NCBI GenBank assembly: GCA_013041785.1
Contig: JABDRK010000244.1
Location: 1-9,690, forward strand
DNA length: 9,690 nt
Reading direction: 5' to 3'
DNA from: Eudoraea sp.
GTDB lineage: Bacteria > Bacteroidota > Bacteroidia > Flavobacteriales > Flavobacteriaceae
Part shown: positions 1 through 6,595 of the stretch, one piece after another
How the letters are laid out: every line of letters starts with the position of its first letter
How positions within the stretch are numbered: the stretch's first letter is position 1
Notes under the pieces: model-generated
Told to the model about the DNA's origin: nothing
The model's database searches: none
Seen by the model: only the letters and a program-made list of their open reading frames with translations
Translations under genes and position numbers: made by a program

Positions 1-905
1 TACATATACATATCTGTGGTAATCTCCAGTCCGGCGCTTCGGGCACTGTCTACAAGGGCAATCGCCTGGTCTAACAACTCCCAGTTGGCGTTGCCAGAAG
101 CTTTAAAATGATAGATTTCCGCCGGAATTTCGGCTTCATCGGAAATACGGATAAGTTCAGTGACTGCCTCCAGCAACTTGCCTTCTTCATCCCGAATATG
201 GGAGATATACATCCCGTCATATTCGGCCACCACTTTCGCCAGTTCGATAATTTCTTCCGTTTGGGCATGCCCGCTGGGAACATATAATAGTGAAGTTGAC
301 ATACCCACCGCACCTTCCTCCATGGCCTGGCGCAACAGTGCCTTCATTTCCTCCATTTCACTGCTTGTAGGGGGTCGGTTTTCATACCCCATGACATATT
401 GACGAAGGGTACCATTTCCAACAAAGGAGGTGATATTGGTTGAGACTCCCTTTTGTTCCAGAAAATCCAGATATTCTCCCAGAGAGTTCCAGCTGATATC
501 ATATTTAATAGTTTGCTGTCCTTCCTTCATGTTTGCTTTCATTTCATCATTTAAGGGACCCATGGAGCGTCCCTCCCCCAAAACCTCAAGAGTTACACCC
601 TGTCGAATATCACCTTGCGACCGACCGTCCTCAATAAGGCTGACATTGGCCCAGCTCAGCATATTGATAAAACCCGGGGCAACGGCCATTCCGGAAGCGT
701 CTATTTCTTCTTTACCACGTGCATTTTCGAGCTCACCTATGGCTTCAATCCGATCTCCGACAATTCCGATATCGCCGGTGTATGCGGGTTCGCCTGACCC
801 GTCGTAAATCTGTCCGTTCCGGATAAGGACATCATAGGTTTGCGTGGGGGTACAACCTAATAGAAGAAGGAATAAGGTCAGGCAGGAAAAAATTCGATTG
901 CGCAT
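1..905 (-). CDS. D-aminoacylase-like amidohydrolase lipoprotein (N-terminal part, cut by window edge)
   Basis: The frame is open from the ATG at 905-903 to the window edge (301 codons visible; C-terminus missing). Residues 1-18 form a lipoprotein signal peptide ending in the lipobox LLGC (Cys18), so the mature protein is probably a periplasmic or outer-membrane lipoprotein. From residue 24 it follows the N-acyl-D-amino-acid deacylase pattern: YDVLIRNGQIYDGSG (24-38), the strand leading to APGFIN (76-81), QGVTLEV (102-108), GAVGMSTSLLYVPSG (198-212), SHIRDE (235-240) and IYHFKASG (264-271). Classical members hydrolyse N-acyl-D-amino acids with zinc. Here the usual HxH after PGFID is replaced by MLSWAN, and the position of the bridging Cys (family GNCG) reads GEGR; the later histidines His236 and His266 are kept. 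Chemistry may therefore differ, and a dipeptidase-like or other amide substrate is possible. It is divergent from mazG. Family is confident, substrate is not. Confidence 0.88.
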   Translation of the reverse strand, partial: MRNRIFSCLTLFLLLLGCTPTQTYDVLIRNGQIYDGSGEPAYTGDIGIVGDRIEAIGELENARGKEEIDASGMAVAPGFINMLSWANVSLIEDGRSQGDIRQGVTLEVLGEGRSMGPLNDEMKANMKEGQQTIKYDISWNSLGEYLDFLEQKGVSTNITSFVGNGTLRQYVMGYENRPPTSSEMEEMKALLRQAMEEGAVGMSTSLLYVPSGHAQTEEIIELAKVVAEYDGMYISHIRDEEGKLLEAVTELIRISDEAEIPAEIYHFKASGNANWELLDQAIALVDSARSAGLEITTDMYM

Positions 906-956
906 GGGAATGGTGTATTAGGCCTCGGCCATTTGGCTTTGGGAAGTTATCACTAT

Positions 957-988
957 TAAAATTACAGCAAAAAATGCCGATGCCCAAA
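957..988 (-). promoter_or_regulatory. Candidate Bacteroidota-type promoter for the amidohydrolase
   Basis: On the minus strand a TTTG (plus positions 985-988) lies 20 bases upstream of TAATTTTA (957-964). This fits the Bacteroidota sigma-A-type pattern TTTG / TAnnTTTG with one mismatch in the last base. Transcription would begin around 950, leaving a leader of roughly 45 bases before the ATG at 905. It is a pattern match only, with no experimental support. Confidence 0.4.
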
Positions 989-1000
989 CCCTGTTCTTTG

Positions 1001-1008
1001 TACTTTTG
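1001..1008 (+). promoter_or_regulatory. Candidate -7 box (TAnnTTTG) for mazG
   Basis: TACTTTTG is an exact match to the Bacteroidota -7 consensus TAnnTTTG. I see no good TTTG about 19 bases upstream, so the -33 half is weak. A start of transcription near 1014-1016 would leave only a short leader before the ATG at 1025. It would exclude the upstream in-frame ATG at 974 as the translation start. Confidence 0.5.
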
Positions 1009-1024
1009 CGCAAATTTGGATCGC

Positions 1025-1798
1025 ATGAATAGCAGGGAAGCGCAGTTACAGGCATTAGACAGGTTACTGACCATCATGGATGAACTCAGGGAGCAGTGTC
1101 CCTGGGACAAGAAACAAACCATGAAAAGCCTGAGGCATTTAACTATCGAAGAGACTTATGAGCTGGGTGATGCCATTCTGGATGAGGATTTGCAGGAGGT
1201 CAAAAAAGAGTTGGGCGACCTGCTTTTGCATATCTTTTTTTATGCCAGAATAGGGTCCGAGAGCCAGACATTTGATATAGGAGATGTTGCCCATGGGATC
1301 AGTGAAAAATTAATTCACCGACACCCGCATATTTACGGAGATGTTAAAGTTGCAAATGCAGAGGAGGTAAAACAAAACTGGGAGGCCATCAAACTCAAGG
1401 AGGGAAAGAAGAGCGTACTGGAGGGGGTTCCCAATAGTCTTCCGGCCATGGTCAAGGCAAATCGGATTCAGGATAAGGTGGCTGGTGTAGGCTTTGATTG
1501 GGAGCGGCCAGAACAGGTTTTTCAAAAGCTTAAGGAGGAGCTTGAAGAGCTTCAACACGAGGTAGATTCAGGGCAGCAGGAACGTATAGAGGCCGAATTT
1601 GGCGATGTATTGTTTTCCATGGTTAACTATGCCCGCTTTTTGGAAATAAACCCGGAAAATGCTCTGGAGCGCACTAATAAGAAATTCATGAAACGCTTTC
1701 AATATTTGGAAAGCAAAGCCAGGGAAGCGGGGAAGGCCCTAAAAGATATGACTCTGGCCGAAATGGATGTTTATTGGGAGGAGGCCAAAGCACTTTAA
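1025..1798 (+). CDS. mazG: Nucleoside triphosphate pyrophosphohydrolase MazG
   Basis: This encodes a 257-residue cytoplasmic NTP pyrophosphohydrolase, which hydrolyses (d)NTPs to the monophosphate and pyrophosphate and cleans non-canonical nucleotides from the pool. Two MazG repeats are visible. The first has CPWDKKQT (25-32), the metal-binding EExxE helix IEETYELGD (41-49) and KKELGD (60-65). The second has KLKEELEEL (168-176) and EFGDVLFSMVNYAR (191-204), followed by NKKFMKRF (218-225). HRHPHIYGD (98-106) and NWEAIK (118-123) lie between. Length and motif order match the full tandem form found in E. coli and most Bacteroidota. I chose the ATG at 1025 over the in-frame ATG at 974 because the extra 17 residues (MPMPKPCSLYFCANLDR) do not resemble the family and would overlap the TAnnTTTG box. 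It is the first gene of the plus-strand series; 65 bases separate it from the MATE gene. Confidence 0.95.
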   Translation: MNSREAQLQALDRLLTIMDELREQCPWDKKQTMKSLRHLTIEETYELGDAILDEDLQEVKKELGDLLLHIFFYARIGSESQTFDIGDVAHGISEKLIHRHPHIYGDVKVANAEEVKQNWEAIKLKEGKKSVLEGVPNSLPAMVKANRIQDKVAGVGFDWERPEQVFQKLKEELEELQHEVDSGQQERIEAEFGDVLFSMVNYARFLEINPENALERTNKKFMKRFQYLESKAREAGKALKDMTLAEMDVYWEEAKAL

Positions 1799-1863
1799 CA
1801 AACACCCCAATGACAATGTATCCATCCTTTATCAGGCATTTGATTCAATAATAAACAGGAAAA

Positions 1864-3231
1864 TTGTTTCAGCAATACACCAAGGAGTTTCGATATAACG
1901 CCCGCCTGGCTGCCCCGGTAATATTGGGAATGCTCGGACATACGTTTGTGGCCTTTGCAGATAACGTTATGGTAGGGCAATTAGGGACTGCCGAACTGGC
2001 CGCGGTGTCCCTGGGGAACAGTTTTGTATTCGTGGCTATGTCACTGGGCATAGGTTTTTCCACAGCAATCACCCCGCTCGTGGCAGAAGCAGACGGATCC
2101 GGAGATAAGGTTGCAGGGAAAAATGCCCTGAAACACGGTTTGGTCCTCTGTACCATACTGGGATTGGTGCTTTTTGGAATTATTCTCCTGGCGAAACCCC
2201 TAATGCAGTATATGGACCAGCCCGAGGAAGTGGTTCAGCTGGCCATCCCGTACTTGGATATTGTCGCTTTTTCCCTGGTGCCGCTGATCATGTTTCAGGC
2301 CTTTAAACAGTTTTCTGAGGGTCTGTCCCAGACCAAATATCCCATGTTTGCGACCGTGTTGGCTAATGTGGTGAATATTATCCTGAATTACCTCTTGATA
2401 TTTGGTGCCTTTGGCTTTCCCAAATTGGGCATCATAGGCGCAGCCATAGGCACACTGATGGCACGGCTCATCATGCTTTTTTTCCTTTGGTATTTGCTGA
2501 AAAACAGAAAGAAATTTCACGATTTTGTCACCGGGTTCAATTTCAGAAGGCTGGAAACCAAGGAGGTCCGAAAGATTATCAGCCTGGGATTTCCTTCTGC
2601 ACTGCAGATGTTCTTTGAAGTAGGCATTTTTACGGCGGCGGTCTGGTTGAGTGGGGTCTTGGGCAAGAATCCTCAGGCTGCCAATCAAATTGCCCTGAAC
2701 CTGAGCAGTATGACCTTTATGTTTGGGATGGGATTGGGAGTTGCGGCCATGATCCGCGTGGGAAACCAGAAAGGGTTACGGAATTTCACGGAATTGAGAC
2801 GCATTGCCCAATCGATCTTTTTTATGACCCTGTTGCTTGAAATTGTTTTTGCTGCCTTGTTTTTACTCGGTCGGTATTGGTTTCCAACCTTGTACCTTGA
2901 TGAACAGGACCTATTGAACCAGGCAGACAATCTGGAGGTTATTGCACTGGCTGCCCAGTTGCTTTTGGTTGCGGCTGTTTTTCAAATATCGGACGGACTA
3001 CAGGTGGTTATACTGGGGGCCCTGAGGGGGCTTCAGGATGTGAAAATCCCAACCCTGATTACCTTTATTGCCTATTGGGTAATTGGTTTTCCACTAAGTT
3101 TTTATCTGGGGTTATACACCGGGTTAAAGAGTATAGGGATCTGGATTGGACTGCTTTCAGGACTTACGGCATCGGCCATAATGTTGTATATTCGATTTAA
3201 TTATATGACCAGAAGGTTGATCGCCACCTGA
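1864..3231 (+). CDS. MATE family (NorM-type) multidrug/metabolite efflux transporter
   Basis: The predicted product is a 455-residue inner-membrane protein with about 12 hydrophobic segments, the normal MATE length and topology. The class exports cationic drugs or metabolites in exchange for Na+ or H+. Family marks include FADNVMVGQLG (31-41), the QIALNL block (275-280) and two homologous halves. By alignment to NorM by eye, acidic residues that bind the coupling cation are retained: Asp33, Glu252 (in MFFEVGIF) and Asp377 (in QISDGLQ). The start appears to be TTG at 1864. An in-frame TAA at 1852-1854 leaves no ATG or GTG upstream, and the first internal ATG (residue 23) would delete half of the first membrane segment. 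An A-rich stretch with AGGA at 1857-1860 precedes the TTG, too close for a good Shine-Dalgarno. It is probably co-transcribed with mazG, since I find no promoter box in 1799-1863. Substrate unknown. Confidence 0.93.
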   Translation: MFQQYTKEFRYNARLAAPVILGMLGHTFVAFADNVMVGQLGTAELAAVSLGNSFVFVAMSLGIGFSTAITPLVAEADGSGDKVAGKNALKHGLVLCTILGLVLFGIILLAKPLMQYMDQPEEVVQLAIPYLDIVAFSLVPLIMFQAFKQFSEGLSQTKYPMFATVLANVVNIILNYLLIFGAFGFPKLGIIGAAIGTLMARLIMLFFLWYLLKNRKKFHDFVTGFNFRRLETKEVRKIISLGFPSALQMFFEVGIFTAAVWLSGVLGKNPQAANQIALNLSSMTFMFGMGLGVAAMIRVGNQKGLRNFTELRRIAQSIFFMTLLLEIVFAALFLLGRYWFPTLYLDEQDLLNQADNLEVIALAAQLLLVAAVFQISDGLQVVILGALRGLQDVKIPTLITFIAYWVIGFPLSFYLGLYTGLKSIGIWIGLLSGLTASAIMLYIRFNYMTRRLIAT

Positions 3232-3255
3232 GTCAGCTTATAAATACCAATTGCC

Positions 3256-3483
3256 ATGACATTGCCCAAATTTCTGCTCGGAGATAATACAGATTTCCCC
3301 AGCGCCATATTTATCGTCCACACAGTCTACCCCCGATTTATTATCAACCTGGAAAATGATGAAGTGGAATGGCTGGAAGATTTTACCAAAGAGGATGAGG
3401 AGCAACTGGCTGTTGAGGCGGAAAGACTTATTGAAGAAGCGGTTGCATTCTATGATCGCGAAGTAAGTCGATACGAAGCCTGA
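3256..3483 (+). CDS. Small conserved acidic protein of unknown function
   Basis: This encodes a 75-residue soluble protein with no signal peptide or membrane segment. The N-terminal half (LPKFLLGDNTDFP at 3-15, then FIVHTVYPRFIINL at 19-32) looks like beta strands. The second half is very acidic and probably helical (DEVEWLEDF at 35-43; EDEEQLAVEAERLIEEA at 46-62) and ends in a mixed-charge tail. I recognise it as the type of short hypothetical protein common in Flavobacteriaceae, but know of no assigned function or named domain. It starts 24 bases after the MATE stop and ends 4 bases before the PAP2 start, so it is almost certainly in the same transcript. The tight link to PAP2 suggests, but does not show, a joint role. 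That it is a real gene rests on the tight spacing and protein-like composition. Confidence 0.8.
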   Translation: MTLPKFLLGDNTDFPSAIFIVHTVYPRFIINLENDEVEWLEDFTKEDEEQLAVEAERLIEEAVAFYDREVSRYEA

Positions 3484-3487
3484 ACCT

Positions 3488-4057
3488 ATGTGGGAGGAAC
3501 TGATACATCTGGACAAAGACCTTTTTTTATTTCTGAACCAGCTGGGATCCGAACGCTGGGATGCCTTCTGGATGGTTTTGACCAACAAATGGACCGCTGT
3601 ACCCCTTTATGTTATTTTACTGTTCCTTTCCTACAGTCATTTGGGCTGGAAGAAAACCCTGATGGTATTAATATCGGTGGCCCTGCTTATAACCTGTACG
3701 GATCAGCTGGCAAATTTTTTCAAATACGGGGTGATGCGCCTGCGACCCTGTTATGATCCGGAATTGGGGGAACAGGTACGTTTGGTTAAAGCGAGTTGCG
3801 GCGGTAAATACGGGTATTTTTCGGCCCATGCAGCTAATTCCTTCGCCATTGCCTTGTTCTTTGGTCAGCTTTTAAATAAGCGTTTTCCTTATCTCAAGAT
3901 AATTTTGATCCTCTGGGCCCTGATCGTTGCCTATAGCCGTATTTATATCGGAGTGCACTTTCCCCTGGATGTGCTTACAGGCCTCGCCATTGGCGCATTG
4001 TTTGGGTGGACCTTCGCCAGGTTGTATATCTTTGCTACTTACAAATTCCGTTTATGA
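3488..4057 (+). CDS. PAP2-family membrane phosphatase (lipid phosphatase)
   Basis: The product is a 189-residue integral membrane phosphatase of the PAP2/type 2 phosphatidic acid phosphatase superfamily. The three signature motifs are present: KX6RP as K79...R86-P87, the central S112-A113-H114 (family PSGH; here FSAH), and SRX5HX3D as S150-R151...H157...D161. The nucleophilic and acid/base histidines (157 and 114) and the phosphate-binding Lys/Arg are intact, so it should be active. About five membrane segments are visible, with the motifs facing the periplasm as is usual. Members dephosphorylate undecaprenyl pyrophosphate (PgpB/BacA-like role), phosphatidylglycerol phosphate or lipid A (LpxE); sequence alone does not separate these. 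It starts 4 bases after the 75-residue gene and overlaps the next glycosyltransferase gene in an ATGA, which favours a function on a lipid carrier or lipid A. Upstream extension is limited by the preceding gene. Confidence 0.9.
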   Translation: MWEELIHLDKDLFLFLNQLGSERWDAFWMVLTNKWTAVPLYVILLFLSYSHLGWKKTLMVLISVALLITCTDQLANFFKYGVMRLRPCYDPELGEQVRLVKASCGGKYGYFSAHAANSFAIALFFGQLLNKRFPYLKIILILWALIVAYSRIYIGVHFPLDVLTGLAIGALFGWTFARLYIFATYKFRL

Positions 4058-5709
4058 TTTCCCGGACCCGATTCTGGATACTCATTGGCCTAATCTTGCT
4101 GGTTTACCTGGCCGGTATGTTTGTAACCCTTTTTGAGAACGACTCAGCCCAGTTTGCCGTCATGGCCATGCGGATGGTTCAGGAAAATGACTTTATAAAC
4201 CTCTTCAAGGGGCCTGAGGAGTATCTGGACAAGCCCCACCTGCATTACTGGCTGGCTGCTTTGTCTTTCAAGATATTTGGTATACACGACTGGGCCTACC
4301 GCATCCCTGCAATTTTAGTAACCCTCCTGGGTGGCTGGAGTTGCTATGGCCTGGGTAAAACGCTGTACAATCAGGATGCAGGGAAAATTGCAGCCCTGAT
4401 CTTCCTTTCGGCCCAGACCATTGTGCTGTCTGTAATTGATGTTCGCACAGACGCCGTACTTACCGGATTTACGGTATTTGCCCTTTGGCAATTAGTACTG
4501 TTTTTTGAACGGAAAACCTTAATTAACATCGTGATGGGCGCTATTGGAGCGGGACTCGCCTTTTCTACCAAAGGACAGATCGCCCTGGTGGTTATTGCCC
4601 TGCCCCTTTTGTGTTACCTGGCCTATTCCCGAAAGTGGAAACTACTGCTGGACTGGCGGGTTTTGGTGGCTCTTCTTGTTTTTGCCCTTACCATCACACC
4701 AATGCTCTATGCCTATTATCAGCAATTTGATTTGCACCCTGAAAAAGTAATCCGAGGAAAAGCAAACCGTACCGGGTTCCGTTTTATCTTCTGGGAACAG
4801 AGTTTTGAACGCCTGAGCGGGGAAGGGGTAGGTCAAAACAGCAGCGATTATTTCTTCTTTTTTCATACGTTCCTCTGGGTTTTCCTGCCCTGGACGGTGA
4901 TTGGCCTTGCGGCCTACGGATCGCGGGTAAAACGCATCATCAGGAACCGTTTCCAAAGGGTTAAGGGAGCTGAATTACTTACCGTGGGGGGAATTACCCT
5001 GATATTTATCCTGATTAGTTTCGCACAATTCAAGCTGCCGCATTACCTCAATATTACCATACCGTTATTTGCCGTACTTACGGCTGCCTATCTCGTTTGG
5101 TTGCGGAATGAAAACCGGGAAAAGGCCTTGAGGATATTTCGGAATGTTCAGTATGGAATACTGGGGCTGTGTTTCATAGTTGCTGTACTGCTCACGCAAT
5201 TCGTATTTGAGGCCGGAATTCTGGAGGGTCTAATATTGTCAGTTTCAATAGCTATTTTAGTTTATGTAATTGTTGAGAAATCGACGCTATCTGGCAAAAT
5301 TATAACTACGGCGGTGTTGAGTGCAGTATTGCTTAATTTATCACTTAACCTGGGATTTTATCCTTCCCTGCTAAAGTATGAAGCCGGAGCTACCATGGCG
5401 GAAATAGTAAAGGAAAACAACATCCCACCGGAACGTATATACAAAATCTCTGACGGACACACCTGGGCTCTGGATTTTTATATACGGCAGCCCATAAAAA
5501 TTACCACTGCACAAGCTGTTGCTGATTTAGAAGACGTTTGGGTATACGCTACGGAAAAAGAACTTCTGGAATTGCAAAACCAGGGACTGCAATGGAAGAA
5601 GCAATTTTCAGCAGATCAATTCCGGATTACCCGTTTACAGGCCCGTTTCCTGAATCCCGAAACCCGAAACGAGGTAATCAGAAAACGCCATCTGGTGTAT
5701 TTGAAATGA
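4054..5709 (+). CDS. GT39/ArnT-like membrane glycosyltransferase
   Basis: The product is a 551-residue polytopic membrane protein of the GT-C fold (PMT/ArnT class). Such enzymes take a sugar from a polyprenyl-phosphate donor and add it to lipid A or another acceptor on the periplasmic side. Marks are the first-loop acidic motif ENDSAQFA (28-35, Asp30 the candidate catalytic residue), DKPHLHYWL (59-67), DVRTDAVL (129-136), STKGQIAL (171-178) and KLPHYLNITIPLFAVL (327-342). About ten to twelve membrane segments reach residue 435. A soluble C-terminal domain of about 110 residues follows, as in ArnT-like proteins. I chose the ATG at 4054: it forms an ATGA overlap with the PAP2 stop (translational coupling) and is followed directly by a basic N-terminus and a membrane segment. 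An in-frame ATG at 4006 would overlap PAP2 by 52 bases and add unrelated residues. Donor and acceptor are unknown. Confidence 0.9.
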   Translation: MISRTRFWILIGLILLVYLAGMFVTLFENDSAQFAVMAMRMVQENDFINLFKGPEEYLDKPHLHYWLAALSFKIFGIHDWAYRIPAILVTLLGGWSCYGLGKTLYNQDAGKIAALIFLSAQTIVLSVIDVRTDAVLTGFTVFALWQLVLFFERKTLINIVMGAIGAGLAFSTKGQIALVVIALPLLCYLAYSRKWKLLLDWRVLVALLVFALTITPMLYAYYQQFDLHPEKVIRGKANRTGFRFIFWEQSFERLSGEGVGQNSSDYFFFFHTFLWVFLPWTVIGLAAYGSRVKRIIRNRFQRVKGAELLTVGGITLIFILISFAQFKLPHYLNITIPLFAVLTAAYLVWLRNENREKALRIFRNVQYGILGLCFIVAVLLTQFVFEAGILEGLILSVSIAILVYVIVEKSTLSGKIITTAVLSAVLLNLSLNLGFYPSLLKYEAGATMAEIVKENNIPPERIYKISDGHTWALDFYIRQPIKITTAQAVADLEDVWVYATEKELLELQNQGLQWKKQFSADQFRITRLQARFLNPETRNEVIRKRHLVYLK

Positions 5710-5722
5710 TTCCTGACCTTTT

Positions 5723-6595
5723 TTAATATACTTTGAGAATCGGTTTTTTAAAATGGTAAATCACCCCAAAGAGGGAAACCACTGCTGTGATTAAAAAGAA
5801 AACCACACTTATACTAATAGCAGTTCCTTCTTCCAGTCCTAACCAGAGTGCACCGTAGAGAAACACTACTTCACGGCTGCCAATACCACCAATGGTTATG
5901 GGAAGTACGGCCACGATGGAAGATACCAGGAATACAAACAGGTAGGGGACCAGTGCTGTATTCATTCCAAGTGATTTCCAAATTAGAAATACGCATACCA
6001 ACTGAAGCAGCTGCACCCCTGCGGAGTACCCAAGGGACTTCCAGAAAACCGGAAATACGTAATCGAAAAAGCGCTTGTTGAGCAGCCAAAAGACTAGTAA
6101 CGAAAGGAAAATTGCCAACACGATCAAGATACGCATCCACGATGGTGAGGTAACTTCCAACATCAGTGCCAACAGGCAGGCATATACAAAAAGAAGTAGC
6201 AGTCCGCTCAAACGGTCAAGCACCATAATAGCCACTACGCGCTTGGTTTTGATCCCATATTCCTTTTTGAGGACATAGCCTTTGTAAGCATCACCTCCAA
6301 TACCGCCCGGCAGGAAAAGGTTGTAGAACATTCCAAGCAGATACAGCTTGAGGTTACTGATATGGGTGAGCAACACATCCAGTTGATGTAAATAGGCATT
6401 CAGGCGAAAAGCAGCCAGGAACTTGGAGCAGAGAAAGGCCAACAGGGCGAAGAGGAGAAATAATGGATCTGTTTCTCGTACTGTGAGCAGAACGTCCTTT
6501 AATTGGATTTTACTGAAAACAAAATAGAGCAGTACCACACTGGCAATGAGCTTCAGGGTGGTTGTCAGGACTTTTTTACTGATTTTTACCCCCAA
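5723..6595 (-). CDS. UPF0104 / LPG-synthase-TM family membrane protein (candidate flippase)
   Basis: The product is a 290-residue integral membrane protein with about seven to eight hydrophobic segments. It carries the family blocks NLFLPGGIGGDAYKGY (92-107), LDRLSGL (126-132) and LPITIGGIGSREVVFLY (231-247). These define the lysylphosphatidylglycerol-synthase transmembrane domain (also called UPF0104, YbhN or AglD-like). The protein lacks the soluble aminoacyl-transfer domain of MprF, so it is not a lysyl-PG synthase. Stand-alone members are often proposed to move lipids or lipid-linked sugars, and some sit in glycan clusters. The start is inferred to be TTG at 6595: a TAA lies five codons upstream and no ATG precedes the first membrane segment. 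The gene therefore overlaps the preceding GT2 gene by 20 bases, suggesting translational coupling and a joint role. The 3' end lies 13 bases from the convergent GT39 gene. Confidence 0.87.
   Translation of the reverse strand: MGVKISKKVLTTTLKLIASVVLLYFVFSKIQLKDVLLTVRETDPLFLLFALLAFLCSKFLAAFRLNAYLHQLDVLLTHISNLKLYLLGMFYNLFLPGGIGGDAYKGYVLKKEYGIKTKRVVAIMVLDRLSGLLLLFVYACLLALMLEVTSPSWMRILIVLAIFLSLLVFWLLNKRFFDYVFPVFWKSLGYSAGVQLLQLVCVFLIWKSLGMNTALVPYLFVFLVSSIVAVLPITIGGIGSREVVFLYGALWLGLEEGTAISISVVFFLITAVVSLFGVIYHFKKPILKVY

Noticed and set aside
918..932. GGCCTCGGCC near-palindrome in the divergent intergenic region as an operator
   Set aside because: The arms are four bases with a two-base centre and no second copy was seen; too short to support a regulator site.
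974..1024. Longer mazG start at the ATG at 974
   Set aside because: The added residues do not resemble MazG N-termini and a TAnnTTTG promoter box lies within them; the ATG at 1025 fits the family.
2200..2688. Minus-strand open frame of 162 codons inside the MATE gene
   Set aside because: It is fully antisense to a well-supported transporter and is rich in His, Gln and Lys as expected from reversed membrane-protein codons.
4006..4053. Longer GT39 start at the ATG at 4006
   Set aside because: It would overlap PAP2 by 52 bases; the ATGA overlap at 4054 leads directly into a basic N-terminus and first membrane segment.
5640..5680. Short repeats CCCGAAA twice in tandem and a CGTTTC/GAAACG inverted pair
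   Set aside because: They are inside the coding end of the GT39 gene, only 6-7 bases long, and not followed by a T-run, so they are likely chance.
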